DNA of 58,617 nt, taken from Pirellulaceae bacterium. GTDB taxonomy: Bacteria > Planctomycetota > Planctomycetia > Pirellulales > Pirellulaceae. The position numbers were made by a program, and so were the translations under genes. Below, piece by piece: positions 1 to 9,289 of this stretch. The notes below the pieces were generated by a model. The model was given only the letters and a program-made list of their open reading frames with translations. It was not told the DNA's origin and did no database searches. Location: assembly GCA_023382975.1 (NCBI GenBank), contig JAHDXO010000004.1, positions 206,537-265,153 on the forward strand, in the 5' to 3' direction. Position 1 is the first letter of the stretch; each line of letters starts with the position of its first letter.

Positions 1-2394
1 CCAAACTGTAGGACGAATTGGCGTCGCCGGAACGCCCCGTCACCCGCGCGTAGAACACGCCGGGCAGTTCCCCCGCCAAACTGACCGTTTCGTTGTCGCC
101 GTACGACGTCCCGCTCCCGACCAGCGACGTGCCGTCGGCCCGATACACGTACAGATTCAAGTCGCCCTGCGCGTGGCTGAACAGAATCCTCACAAAGTCG
201 AGGCTGGTTCCATAGTCCGACGTCTCGAAGCGGTAGTAGTCCGCCTGGTCCTCCAACTTCAGATCGGCGATTTGAAGTGTACCAGTCAGCATGCCGAGGT
301 TCGGGGAATGCACGCCGCCGGACACCCGCGAATCGACCGCGGCGGGCGTGTCGTTGGGTTCGTAAGGATCGTCGGGCGAGTTCCCCGGCGGGTCGATCAC
401 CAAACTGTAGGACGAATTGGCGTCGCCGGAACGCCCCGTCACCCGCGCGTAGAACACGCCGGGCAGTTCCCCCGCCAAACTGACCGTTTCGTTGTCGCCG
501 TACGACGTCCCGCTGCCGACCAGCGTCGTGCCGTCGGCGCGGTACACGTACAGATTCAAGTCGCCTTGCGCGTGGCTGAACAGGATCCTCACAAAGTCGT
601 GGCTGGTTCCGTGGTCCGAGGTCTCGAAGCGGTAGTAGTCCGCCTGGTCCTCCAGCTTCAAATCCGCGATTTGGAGCATGTCGGTCAGCATGCCGAGGTT
701 TGGGGAATGCACGCCGCCGGATACCCGCGAATCGACCGCGGCGGGCGTGTCGTTGGGTTCGTACGCATCGTCGGGCGAGTTCCCCGGCGGGTCGATCACC
801 AAACTGTAGGACGAATTGGCGTCGCCGGAACGCCCCGTCACCCGCGCGTAGAATAGGCCAGGCAGTTCGCCCGCCAAGCTGACCGTTTCGTTGTCGCCGT
901 ACGATGTCCCGCTCCCGACCAGCGACGTGCCGTCGGCCCGATACACGTACAGATTCAAGTCGCCCTGCGCGTGGCTGAACAGAATCCTCACAAAGTCGTG
1001 GCTGGTTCCATAGTCCGAGGTCTCGAAGCGGTAGTAGTCCGCTTGGTCCTCCAGCTTCAAATCCGCGATTTGGAGCGTGTCGGTCAGCATGACGAGGTTC
1101 GGGGAGTGCATGCCGCCGGGTATCCGTGAATCGACCGCGATGGTCGTGTCGTTGGGTTCGTAGGGATCGTCGGGCGAGTTCCCCGGCGGGTTGATCAGCA
1201 GGCTGTAGGACGAATTGGCGTCGCCGGAACGCCCCGTCACCCGCGCGTAGAATAGGCCAGGCAGTTCGCCCGCCAAGCTGACCGTCTCGTGGTCGCTGTA
1301 CGACGTCCCGCTGCCGACCAGCGTCGTGCCGTCGGCGCGGTACACGTGCAGATTCAAGTCGCCCTGGGCGTGGCTGAACAGGATTTGCACAAAGTCGTGA
1401 TTGGTTCCGTGGTCCAATGTCTCGAAACGGTAGTAGTCCGCCTGGTCCTCCAACTTCAGATCCGCGATCTGAAGCGTGGCGGCCAGCGGACCGAGGTTCG
1501 GGGAATGCACGCCGCCGGGAATCCGCAAATTGACCGCGGCGGGCGTGTCGTTGGGTTCGTAGGGATCGTCGGGCGAGTTCCCCGGCGGGTTGATCAGCAG
1601 GCTGTAGGACGAATTAGCGTCGCTGGAACGCCCCGTCACCCGCGCGTAGAACACGCCGGGCAGTTCGCCCGCCAAGCTGACCGTTTCGTTGTCGCCGTAC
1701 GACGTCCCGCTTCCGACCAGCGTTGTGCCGTTGGCACGGTACACGTGCAGATTCAAGTCGCCCTGCGCGTGGCTGAACAGGATCGTCACCAAGTCGTGGC
1801 TGGTCCCATGGTCCGAGGTCTCAAAGCGGTAGTAGTCCGCCTGGTCCTCCAACTTCAGATCCGCGATTTGGAGCGTGTCGGTCAGCATGCCGAGGTTCGG
1901 GGAGTGCATGCCGCCGGATATCCGCGAATCGACCGCGACGGGCGTGTCGTTGGGTTCGTAGGGATCGTCACGCGAGTTCCCCGGCGGGTCGATCAGCAGG
2001 CTGTAGGACGAATTCGTTACCCCCGAACGCCCCGTCACCCGCGCGTAGAACACGCCCGGTAGTTCGCCCGCCAAGCTCACCGTTTCGTTGTCGCTGTACG
2101 TCGTGCCGCTGCCGACCAACGTTGTGCCGTCGCCTCGGTACACGTGCAGATTCAAGTCGCCCTGCGCGTGGCTGAACAGGATCGTCACAGAGTCATGGTT
2201 GGTCCCATGGTCGGTGGTGGTGAACAGAAACCAGTCTGCAGCATCATCAAACGTCAAGTGGTCGATTTGACGAGTCGCCGCGATCGTTCCCAAGTTGGGC
2301 GAGTTCGGTGCTCCGGCCGGGCGGGCGGAAACCTCGGCGATCGAGTTGTTCGGCTCGAATGCGTCTGCTGCCAGCATGAGCCGCGGTTCGAACG
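1..2394 (-). repeat. 399-bp in-frame tandem repeat (six units seen)
   Basis: Unit boundaries marked by the same 12-mer region (CCAAACTGTAGG or GCAGGCTGTAGG on the plus strand) fall at 1, 400, 799, 1198, 1597 and 1996, an exact 399-bp (133-codon) period. Adjacent units are nearly identical at DNA level. The last listed, at 1996, which encodes the N-terminal domain, is the most diverged. The array continues past base 1. Confidence 0.95.
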
Positions 2395-2467
2395 ACTCGA
2401 ATTCCAGGCGTCTCCAGCTCGCCGAACGATGCGGCTTCGAACGGTAGCGTCGAGCGCTTCGCTTCAT
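1..2467 (-). CDS. PPC tandem-repeat secreted/surface protein, 3' end beyond window
   Basis: The reading frame opens with ATG at 2467 and stays open to base 1, so at least 822 residues are present and the C-terminus is missing. The N-terminus is very basic and then carries the planctomycete LEPR-type motif (here FEPRLMLAAD, about residues 25-34) that marks many large exported proteins of this phylum. The rest is about six copies of a 133-residue unit resembling the bacterial pre-peptidase C-terminal (PPC, beta-sandwich) domain. Each unit holds DPYEPNDT, ADYYRFETSDHGTS, GDLNLHVYR and GVFYARVTG. PPC domains sit in exported proteins and are often adhesive or carried beside a catalytic domain. None is seen here, so any enzyme or anchor must lie past the left edge. 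The exported repeat-protein call is solid; the biological role is unknown. Confidence 0.85.
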   Translation of the reverse strand, partial: MKRSARRYRSKPHRSASWRRLEFESFEPRLMLAADAFEPNNSIAEVSARPAGAPNSPNLGTIAATRQIDHLTFDDAADWFLFTTTDHGTNHDSVTILFSHAQGDLNLHVYRGDGTTLVGSGTTYSDNETVSLAGELPGVFYARVTGRSGVTNSSYSLLIDPPGNSRDDPYEPNDTPVAVDSRISGGMHSPNLGMLTDTLQIADLKLEDQADYYRFETSDHGTSHDLVTILFSHAQGDLNLHVYRANGTTLVGSGTSYGDNETVSLAGELPGVFYARVTGRSSDANSSYSLLINPPGNSPDDPYEPNDTPAAVNLRIPGGVHSPNLGPLAATLQIADLKLEDQADYYRFETLDHGTNHDFVQILFSHAQGDLNLHVYRADGTTLVGSGTSYSDHETVSLAGELPGLFYARVTGRSGDANSSYSLLINPPGNSPDDPYEPNDTTIAVDSRIPGGMHSPNLVMLTDTLQIADLKLEDQADYYRFETSDYGTSHDFVRILFSHAQGDLNLYVYRADGTSLVGSGTSYGDNETVSLAGELPGLFYARVTGRSGDANSSYSLVIDPPGNSPDDAYEPNDTPAAVDSRVSGGVHSPNLGMLTDMLQIADLKLEDQADYYRFETSDHGTSHDFVRILFSHAQGDLNLYVYRADGTTLVGSGTSYGDNETVSLAGELPGVFYARVTGRSGDANSSYSLVIDPPGNSPDDPYEPNDTPAAVDSRVSGGVHSPNLGMLTGTLQIADLKLEDQADYYRFETSDYGTSLDFVRILFSHAQGDLNLYVYRADGTSLVGSGTSYGDNETVSLAGELPGVFYARVTGRSGDANSSYSL

Positions 2468-2891
2468 GTCAGAATCCCTCACCTTGAAGTTCGATTGTAC
2501 GCCAGAGTGGCCTTGGGATGGTGCGTATCTAAATCTAGTTGATAGACATCCAGAATCAACAGCATGGCCAGGACTGGACGAAATAAAAAGGTGCGGATGG
2601 CAAATGCCGAACAGACCTTTCGGTCTGCCCATTCAGATACCCCCTGAACGCACCATGTGCTCTCACTTGATTTGCAGAACACCTCAAATTCTCGGACCGA
2701 ACGTTCGACAACGTGAAGCGGCCCGGCGCACCGTTGCCATAGCACGGATGGCAAGGCCGGAGCACGGATGGTATGCGTTTGGAAGGCGCGGCCTGGTCGA
2801 GGTCTGGCCCTAGCGCGGTGGAAAAAGCGTTCGTTCCGCGTTACGATCTGGGCAAAGGCCGTGAGAACTGGGTTCGAAGGGAGGCACGATC
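2468..2891. other. Intergenic region between divergent genes
   Basis: No convincing gene lies here; the small open frames have no recognisable product. It separates the divergent starts of the PPC-repeat gene and the zincin-like gene, so it should hold both promoters, though I see no clear -35/-10 pair. It contains one copy of an intergenic repeat phrase (AGCACGGATGGCA type) at 2741-2770. Confidence 0.5.
2741..2770 (+). repeat. AGCACGGATGGCA-type intergenic repeat
   Basis: The phrase AGCACGGATGGCA, then AGGCCGG, then AGCACGGATGG recurs almost unchanged at 46339-46368, where an inverted partner is also present. Nothing else is known of it from this window. Confidence 0.6.
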
Positions 2892-3740
2892 ATGCGTTGT
2901 TGGGCGTTGGTGGTGTGCTGTGGATGGCTGCTGCTGGGCGAATGGGCCGTCTGCGGTGCGGCGGACTCGCAGCGCGGCGAGGGGGCTGCATTGCCCGTCT
3001 ATCGCGTCGAGAAGGATGGGTTCCAGGCCAGTGAGGCTGATATCCGGGCGGTGCTGGATGCGGTCGTTGGCGAGCTCTGGCCGTTCTTTCCGGGCTACGA
3101 GATCGAGCCGGTCGTGGTGACCCGCGGCCGGAACGGGCCGATCACGCTGTTTCAACGCAACGACCGCGGCGAGATCGTCATCCGCTTGGACACCGAGCAG
3201 ACCTGCTGGTCCCAGTACAGCTACCAGTTTGCCCACGAATTCTGCCACGCCCTGTGCGGCTTCCGGGATGTCGGCCGCAAGCACAAATGGTTCGAAGAGA
3301 CGCTGTGCGGGACCGCGTCGCTGTTTGCCATGCGAGCGATGGCCCGGACGTGGAAGGAGTCCGCGCCGCATGCTCACTGGCGGGACTACCGCGACGCGTT
3401 GCGGAACTACGCGGACGATGTGACCGGCGAACGAAGTCTGATCCACGAGATCCATGCCCGGGGCTTGCCCGAGTTCTACCGCACCTACCAGGCGGAACTG
3501 GAGGGCAATCCCACGTCGCGTGAATTGAACGGGGCGATGTCGATCGTCCTGTTGCACCTGCTGGAGAAGCAGCCGGAGCGTTGGGAGGCGGTCCGCTGGC
3601 TGAACACGATCCCGCCTCGCGACGACGACACCTTCGCGATGTACCTGCAGAATTGGCATGACGCTGTGCCGGAGAAACACAAGCCCTTCGTCCAGAAGCT
3701 AGCCAGCTTGTACGGCGTCCCGCCAGTTTCCCCACCGTAG
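2892..3740 (+). CDS. Secreted zincin-like (HExxH) metallopeptidase-like protein
   Basis: 282 residues. Residues 1-24 form a Sec-type signal peptide (hydrophobic core WALVVCCGWLLLG, likely cut after CGAAD). The mature part carries HEFCH at residues 115-119, a match to the zinc-binding HExxH motif of zincins, followed about 18 residues later by KWFEETLCG, whose glutamates could give the third zinc ligand as in gluzincins. The helix-rich C-terminal half fits a peptidase lower lobe. Peptidase activity is inferred from the motif only; I do not recognise the family. An AGGGAGG-like ribosome site lies just before the ATG (2878-2884). The TAG stop is part of a palindromic repeat that begins at 3737. 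The nearest neighbours give no functional hint. Confidence 0.75.
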   Translation: MRCWALVVCCGWLLLGEWAVCGAADSQRGEGAALPVYRVEKDGFQASEADIRAVLDAVVGELWPFFPGYEIEPVVVTRGRNGPITLFQRNDRGEIVIRLDTEQTCWSQYSYQFAHEFCHALCGFRDVGRKHKWFEETLCGTASLFAMRAMARTWKESAPHAHWRDYRDALRNYADDVTGERSLIHEIHARGLPEFYRTYQAELEGNPTSRELNGAMSIVLLHLLEKQPERWEAVRWLNTIPPRDDDTFAMYLQNWHDAVPEKHKPFVQKLASLYGVPPVSPP

Positions 3741-3759
3741 CACAGGCTGCCAGCCTGTG
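3737..3759 (+). repeat. GTAG-headed palindrome (CACAGGCTG/CAGCCTGTG family), possible terminator
   Basis: GTAG is followed by a perfect inverted repeat with 9-bp arms, CACAGGCTG and CAGCCTGTG, around a single C. The TAG of this head is the stop codon of the upstream gene. A pyrimidine-rich stretch (3764-3780) follows, so it may also act as a weak intrinsic terminator. Related copies lie at 44800-44822 and 44831-44853. Confidence 0.75.
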
Positions 3760-3996
3760 GATTCCCTTTCCGTCTTCCCAACCTCGGCCCCCGAATCACC
3801 CGAGAAAGAAGACCTGTTTCACGGGCACCGGCATGTGGTTCCCCGCGGACGCTTCGCTATAATCGACGTCGCTGGAAACCGGGGACGCCGTGGCGTCGTG
3901 GCGCAGATCCGGCGTTTGATCGCCGGATGCAGATGGCAGACACACCACCATCGGTCCGAGGTTGCCGGGGCAGCCTCGACCAAGCAAGGAGCAATT

Positions 3997-5112
3997 ATGG
4001 ACCAGAAGAAAGTGAATGTGGCGATTATCGGTCTGGGCTTCGGAGCGGAGTTTATCCCGATTTACCAGAAGCATCCTCAGGCCAACATGTACGCCGTCTG
4101 CCAGCGGAATGTCGAATCGTTGAACAAAATCGGCGATATGTTCGGCATCGCAAAGCGTTTCAGCCGATTCGAGGATGTCCTGGCCGACCCCGACGTGGAT
4201 TTCGTCCACATCAACAGTCCGATTCCGGATCACGCCTGGATGTCGATCGCGGCCTTGAAGGCGGGCAAGCACGTGATGTGTACGGTGCCGATGGCCACCA
4301 CCATCGACGAATGCCGCCAGATCGTGGAATTGGTGCAACAGACCGGGCTGAAGTACATGATGGCCGAGACGGTGGTGTATTCGCGCGAATTCCTGTTCAT
4401 CAAGGAGATGTACGAAAAAGGCGAATTGGGCAAGATCCAATACATGGCGGCTTCGCATCCCCAGGACATGGACGGCTGGCCTGCCTACTGGGAACGCATG
4501 ATCCCGATGCACTACGCGACGCATGTGGTCAGTCCCTGCCTGGGCCTGCTGAACGGCCGGGCCGAGTACGTTTCGTGTTTCGGCTCGGGGACCGTTCGCG
4601 ACGATATCCGCGAAAAATCCGGCAACCAGTACGCGGTCGAATCCTGTCACATCAAGATCAAGGACTCGGACGTTTCCGCGCATATCTGGCGGTTCCTCTA
4701 CGACACCGCTCGCCAATACCGCGAAAGCTTCGACGTCTACGGCACGAAGAAGAGCTTCGAATGGACCCTGGTCGAGGGCCAGCCGCACGTACTGCACACG
4801 GCGAAGAAGCCTGAACCGGAGATCCCCGCGCCGGTCGAGGTTCCCGACTACGCCCATCTGCTGCCGGAGCCGATCCGCCCGTTCACCAGAACGATCCAGG
4901 ACGCCGACCATCTGTCGTTCATCCAGGGCGGCGGGCACGGCGGCTCGCATCCGCATCTGGTCAACGAGTTCGTGACGGCGCTGGTCGAAAACCGCGATCC
5001 CTGGCCCAATGCCGTCCAGTCGGCCAACTGGACCTGCGTCGGTATCTGCGCGCACCAATCGACACAGTTGGGCGGACAGATCGTGCCGCTGCCGGATTTC
5101 ACGCTGACATAG
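3997..5112 (+). CDS. Gfo/Idh/MocA family oxidoreductase (cytoplasmic)
   Basis: 371 residues, NAD(P)-dependent sugar or cyclitol dehydrogenase family. An N-terminal Rossmann fold carries the nucleotide loop GLGFGAEF (about residues 13-20), followed by an alpha/beta substrate domain with MHYATHVVSP. I start at ATG 3997, preceded by AAGGAGC at 3986-3992, because the fold begins within ten codons. The frame is open further upstream but has no family character there. There is no signal peptide, unlike the other family members in this window. The usual catalytic EKP is replaced: GKHVMCTVPMATTIDEC has Thr-Val where Glu-Lys is expected, so a standard hydride-transfer mechanism is uncertain. It converges on glucokinase with a 25-bp gap. 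The substrate cannot be read from the sequence. Confidence 0.88.
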   Translation: MDQKKVNVAIIGLGFGAEFIPIYQKHPQANMYAVCQRNVESLNKIGDMFGIAKRFSRFEDVLADPDVDFVHINSPIPDHAWMSIAALKAGKHVMCTVPMATTIDECRQIVELVQQTGLKYMMAETVVYSREFLFIKEMYEKGELGKIQYMAASHPQDMDGWPAYWERMIPMHYATHVVSPCLGLLNGRAEYVSCFGSGTVRDDIREKSGNQYAVESCHIKIKDSDVSAHIWRFLYDTARQYRESFDVYGTKKSFEWTLVEGQPHVLHTAKKPEPEIPAPVEVPDYAHLLPEPIRPFTRTIQDADHLSFIQGGGHGGSHPHLVNEFVTALVENRDPWPNAVQSANWTCVGICAHQSTQLGGQIVPLPDFTLT

Positions 5113-5137
5113 GCCAGAATCGGTCAGCGGTACTTCG

Positions 5138-6127
5138 TCAGGCGTCGACCAGTGAAAACGCGAAACTGGCGGCGCCTAGCAATGCGGTCTTGTCATTCAG
5201 AATGACCCGCACCGGGATCTTTTCCATCAAGTTCCGCAACCGGCCCTTGGCGGTGAATCCGTTCATGAAATGGGGCGTGGATTTCAGCCGCGACAGAATC
5301 TTGACGACGATGCCGCCGCCGAGCCAGACGCCGCCGCGCGCCATGAACATCAGCGCCACATTGCCGGCCTCCGCTCCGAACAGCTCCAGAAAAATATCCA
5401 AGGTCAATTCGCTCACCGGACACGTTCCGGACAGAGCGGCCTTGGAAATCGCCGCGGCCGGGTCGCCGGTCTTCAACTCGGCGGCCAACCACTCGGGCTG
5501 TTCGCCGCGGCCGGTGTCGAGCAGAAACTGGTAGATGTTGATCAGTCCCATGCCGGAGACGATGCGTTCGTAGCTCAAGTGGTCAAACTTCGGGGACAGA
5601 TACTGGCCGAGTTCGTATTCGAGCGGCGTTCGGGGTCCAAAATCGGTGTGCCCGCCCTCGGTCGGGATCGGAATGTAACGCTGGCCGTCCCAGAACATCC
5701 CGGCTTCCCCCAATCCGGTTCCAGGCGATACCACGGCGCCATGTCCCGATGCGTTGGGATCGCCGGGATTGATCACGTCGAAGTCGCGGCTGTCCAGGCA
5801 CGAAATGCCGTAGCCGTTCGCCTCCAGATCATTGATCACCGCCACGTGGGGGATCTGCGAATCGGCAGCCAATTCGGCACCGTCGACGATCCAGCTCAGA
5901 TTCATGGTCTTGCAGCGATTGGCGTGAACGGGGCCGGCGACGCCGAAGCAAGCAGCTTCCGGTCTGGTCTCTTGCTGATCGAGGAATTCTCTCACGATCA
6001 GGTTCAGACTCTCGTACCGAGTACTTCGAAAGGTGCCCTCGACAACAATTCGCAGTCGTCCGCTGTCATTTCGTTCGACGATTGCCAGTCGTGTATTCGT
6101 TCCCCCGATATCGCCCGCCAAGATCAT
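5138..6127 (-). CDS. glk: Glucokinase
   Basis: 329 residues, the usual length for the bacterial Glk family (about 320). It phosphorylates glucose to glucose 6-phosphate with ATP in the cytoplasm. The phosphate-binding loop GDIGGTNTRLAI is at residues 5-16. VSPGTGLGEAG supplies the hinge glycines, and GGHTDFGP carries the sugar-binding Glu/His region typical of hexokinase-fold Glk rather than ROK kinases (no ROK zinc cluster). The start ATG at 6127 is preceded by an AAAGGAG ribosome site. It lies downstream of uvrA on the same strand, separated by 138 bp that hold an inverted pair of REP-like hairpins, so co-transcription is possible but would cross them. Confidence 0.92.
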   Translation of the reverse strand: MILAGDIGGTNTRLAIVERNDSGRLRIVVEGTFRSTRYESLNLIVREFLDQQETRPEAACFGVAGPVHANRCKTMNLSWIVDGAELAADSQIPHVAVINDLEANGYGISCLDSRDFDVINPGDPNASGHGAVVSPGTGLGEAGMFWDGQRYIPIPTEGGHTDFGPRTPLEYELGQYLSPKFDHLSYERIVSGMGLINIYQFLLDTGRGEQPEWLAAELKTGDPAAAISKAALSGTCPVSELTLDIFLELFGAEAGNVALMFMARGGVWLGGGIVVKILSRLKSTPHFMNGFTAKGRLRNLMEKIPVRVILNDKTALLGAASFAFSLVDA

Positions 6128-6207
6128 GATCGCTCCTTTTCACATAGGAGTCGCTAGTGTAGCGAGGCATCGGCGTTTTGTGCAGAGCACTTTCGGACTC
6201 TGAAGTC

Positions 6208-6269
6208 GCCGAATTCGTGAGAATTCGGACTGATCTCGCTTTCATCCGAATTCTCACGAATTCGGCTAC
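6208..6269. repeat. Inverted pair of REP-like hairpins (REPIN)
   Basis: A forward element CCGAATTC-GTGA-GAATTCGG (6209-6228) and its reverse copy (6246-6265, followed by CTAC to 6269) lie 17 bp apart. The reverse copy has the GTAG foot; the forward one has GTCG. The TAG inside the foot (CTA at 6266-6268 on the plus strand) is the uvrA stop codon. The whole pair can form a long cruciform. Confidence 0.85.
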
Positions 6270-9151
6270 CGCTGGATGGAAGGCAGGCGTCCGGCGTCCA
6301 GTAGCGGGCGCAGGTATTGGCCGGTGAAGTTGTCGGGCAGGGCGGCGATTTCTTCCGGCGGGCCGGTGGCGGTCACTCGTCCGCCCGCGGATCCGCCGCC
6401 GGGACCGAGGTCGATAATCCAATCGGCGGTCTTGATCACGTCCAAGTTGTGCTCGATCACGATGACCGTGTTGCCGCGGTCGACCAACTGGCCGAGAACG
6501 TCGAGCAAGCGGCGAACGTCGTCGAAGTGCAGACCCGTCGTCGGCTCGTCTAACACATACAGCGTCTTTCCCGTGTCGACGCGAGCCAGTTCGGCGGCCA
6601 GCTTGATCCGCTGCGCCTCGCCGCCCGACAGCGTGGTGGACGGTTGCCCGAGACTCAGGTAGCCCAGCCCCACATCGCGAAAGCACTGCAGCGGACGATG
6701 GATGGCCGGGAAGTTCTCGAAGAACTCGGCGGCGTCGTCCACCGGCAATTGAAGGACGTCGGCAATCGATTTGTCGCGGTAGCGGATCTGCAGTGTCTGG
6801 CGATCAAAGCGAGTCCCGTTGCACTCGCTGCACGTGACATACAGATCGGGCAGGAAGTTCATCTCGATCTTCTGCAGTCCGTGACCGAGGCATTTTTCGC
6901 ACCGGCCCCCCTTGACGTTGAAGCTGAAGCGGCTGGCGCGGAAGCCCCGCTGCTTGGCCTCGCGGGTGCCCGCAAACACCTTGCGGATCTCGTCGAACGC
7001 CCCGATGTACGTCGCCGGCGTGCTGCGCGGCGTGCGGCCGATGGGCGATTGGTCGATCTGAATGAGCTTGTCGATCTGACTGGTCCCGCGCAAGCTGCGG
7101 AACGGCCCGGGTTTGGGTGCGACGTTGCCCAAGCGTCGGCAGACCGCCCGAGCCAGCGTCTCGTTGACCAGCGAACTCTTGCCCGATCCGCTGACTCCCG
7201 TCACGCAGACCAGTGCGCCGAGCGGAAATTGGACATCGACCGATTGGAGGTTGTTCGTCGCGGCGCCTTCGATCGTCAACGAGCGGGTCTTCGACACTCG
7301 CCGCCGGGCCGCGGGACGCGGGATCTGCTGCTCGCCGCTCAGGTAGCGGCCGGTGATCGAGTTGCTGTCGCGGCAGACTTCCTCGGGCGTGCCCTGCGAA
7401 ACGATCTGTCCGCCGCCAGCGCCGGCGTTGGGTCCCATGTCGATCAACCGGTCGGCGCAACGCATCATGGCCTCGTCGTGCTCGACGACCAGCACCGTAT
7501 TGCCCAGGCGCTGCAAGTCCCGCAACGCCTCGATCAGTCGCTGGTTGTCGCGCGGATGCAGACCGATCGACGGTTCGTCGAGCACGTAGCAGACGCCGAC
7601 CAGCGCCGAGCCGATGCTGGTCGCCAGACGGACTCGCTGCAATTCGCCGCCGCTGAGCGTGTCGGCGGAACGTTCCAAGGTCAGATAGTCCGCACCGACT
7701 TTGGTCAGGAACTCGAGCCGCTTGCGAATCTCGGCCATCAAGGGTCCGGCCACAGGCTGCAGTTTCTCCGGCACCGGCAGATTCGCAAAAAACGCTTCCG
7801 CCTCGCGCACCGACAAGCAGCAGATCTCGTAGATTGTCTTTCCCCCGACGCGGACGAAATTGGCTTCGGGGCGGAGTCTGGATCCACGGCAGTGCGGGCA
7901 TGGGACCATCCCCCGGTAACCGGCCAGGGCGCCGAGTCGCTCTTCGTGCGTCTCCGTGGCGAATTGCTTCTCCAGCATCGTCAGCACGCCGGGAAGCTTC
8001 TTTCCCGTTCCGTTCAGCACGGCATCGAGCGCCTCCTCGGACAGTTCGCTCAGCGGTGTGTCCGCACTGGCGCCGCACGATTCGAGCACGGCGGTCGCCT
8101 GTTTCAGATGCTTGCGGACCACGGCCGCCGTCAAGCCTTTCCACGGCGCGATGGCGCCGCCTTCGACGCTCAGCGATTTGTCGGGCACCACCAATTCCGG
8201 ATCGAACCGCTCCAGGCACCCCAAGCCATCGCAATGCGGGCAAGCGCCGTAGGGACTGTTGAAGCTGAAGGTTCGCGGTTCGAGTTCGCTGAGACTGATG
8301 CCGCAGCGCGGACAGGCGTACAGCGTGCTGAACAATCGGTCACGCCAGATCCCCTGCGGATGCTGCGGATCGGCGGCGCCGGCGTCCAGATAGCACACCG
8401 TCGCAACGCCTTCGCCGTGACGGATCGCCAGCCGCAGCGATTCGCCGATTCGCGGCCCGACGCCTTCGCGGACGATCACCCGATCGACCACCGCGTCGAT
8501 GTCGTGCAATTGCCGGACGGACAATTCGGGGGCGCTGTCCAAATCGTAGACCTGGCCGTCGATGCGGACCCGCACGAATCCGGCTTTGCGGATCTTGCCG
8601 TAGACCTCTTCGTGCTTGCCTCGCCGCCCGCGGACCAACGGCGCCAGGATCATCATCTTGGTGCCTTCCGGCAACGCCATCAACGCCTCGTGGATCTGTT
8701 CGGGCGTCTGCTGCCGAATCGGCTCGCCGCACTGATAGCACGCCGCCTCGCCGACGCGCGCCATCAGCAGCCGCAGATAATCGTAGATCTCCGTCACGGT
8801 CGCGACCGTGCTGCGGGGATTCGCGTTGCCCGGCCGCTGGTCGATGCAGATCGTCGGCTGCAAGCCCTCGATCAAATCGACGTCCGGCCGCTGCATCTGG
8901 TGCAGAAACTGACGGGCATAGACGGACAAGCTCTCGATGTACTGCCGCTGCCCCTCGGCGTACAGCGTATCGAACGCCAGGCTGCTCTTGCCCGAGCCAC
9001 TGGGACCGGTGATCACCACCATCTGGTCGCGTGGAATATCGACATCCACGTTTTTCAGATTGTGCATCCGCGCCCCGCGAATGCGGATCGACGATGCGCC
9101 GTTGGCAACGGGCGGAGCGGGCGGAAATTGCACGTGTGCGGTAGCTGACAT
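6266..9151 (-). CDS. uvrA: UvrABC excinuclease subunit A
   Basis: 961 residues, close to standard UvrA (about 940). This dimeric ABC ATPase does damage recognition in nucleotide excision repair and loads UvrB. The first Walker A is GPSGSGKSS (about residue 50; most UvrA have GLSGSGKSS), followed by the family motif AFDTLYAEGQRQYIESLS. The second Walker A is GVSGSGKSS. Both ABC signatures (LSGGELQRVRLA and LSGGEAQRIKLA) and DEPTTGLHFDD are present. Three zinc modules are visible (around CYQCG, CPHCRGSR and CEKCLGHG to CSECNGTR). No frameshift was seen. The stop codon TAG belongs to a REP-like repeat. UvrB and UvrC are not in the window. Confidence 0.97.
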   Translation of the reverse strand: MSATAHVQFPPAPPVANGASSIRIRGARMHNLKNVDVDIPRDQMVVITGPSGSGKSSLAFDTLYAEGQRQYIESLSVYARQFLHQMQRPDVDLIEGLQPTICIDQRPGNANPRSTVATVTEIYDYLRLLMARVGEAACYQCGEPIRQQTPEQIHEALMALPEGTKMMILAPLVRGRRGKHEEVYGKIRKAGFVRVRIDGQVYDLDSAPELSVRQLHDIDAVVDRVIVREGVGPRIGESLRLAIRHGEGVATVCYLDAGAADPQHPQGIWRDRLFSTLYACPRCGISLSELEPRTFSFNSPYGACPHCDGLGCLERFDPELVVPDKSLSVEGGAIAPWKGLTAAVVRKHLKQATAVLESCGASADTPLSELSEEALDAVLNGTGKKLPGVLTMLEKQFATETHEERLGALAGYRGMVPCPHCRGSRLRPEANFVRVGGKTIYEICCLSVREAEAFFANLPVPEKLQPVAGPLMAEIRKRLEFLTKVGADYLTLERSADTLSGGELQRVRLATSIGSALVGVCYVLDEPSIGLHPRDNQRLIEALRDLQRLGNTVLVVEHDEAMMRCADRLIDMGPNAGAGGGQIVSQGTPEEVCRDSNSITGRYLSGEQQIPRPAARRRVSKTRSLTIEGAATNNLQSVDVQFPLGALVCVTGVSGSGKSSLVNETLARAVCRRLGNVAPKPGPFRSLRGTSQIDKLIQIDQSPIGRTPRSTPATYIGAFDEIRKVFAGTREAKQRGFRASRFSFNVKGGRCEKCLGHGLQKIEMNFLPDLYVTCSECNGTRFDRQTLQIRYRDKSIADVLQLPVDDAAEFFENFPAIHRPLQCFRDVGLGYLSLGQPSTTLSGGEAQRIKLAAELARVDTGKTLYVLDEPTTGLHFDDVRRLLDVLGQLVDRGNTVIVIEHNLDVIKTADWIIDLGPGGGSAGGRVTATGPPEEIAALPDNFTGQYLRPLLDAGRLPSIQR

Positions 9152-9289
9152 CGGTAGCCAAACCGTCGCGACGGGATAGGGCGAAAACGCAACAGGCTAA
9201 CCCGTCGGGTGGAAGTCGGCAAGACGCCAACCAGCCAGCCCCCGTCGCCGAACTTGCGAATGTCCGCGTCTGTCCACCGCTCCGATATT

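Noticed and set aside
173..2062. Long plus-strand frames with repeated peptides
   Set aside because: They mirror the minus-strand PPC repeats; the minus frame has a proper start, LEPR-type motif and domain pattern.
6644..9148. 834-residue open frame on the plus strand
   Set aside because: Antisense to uvrA; composition is the mirror of UvrA codons and it has no family features.
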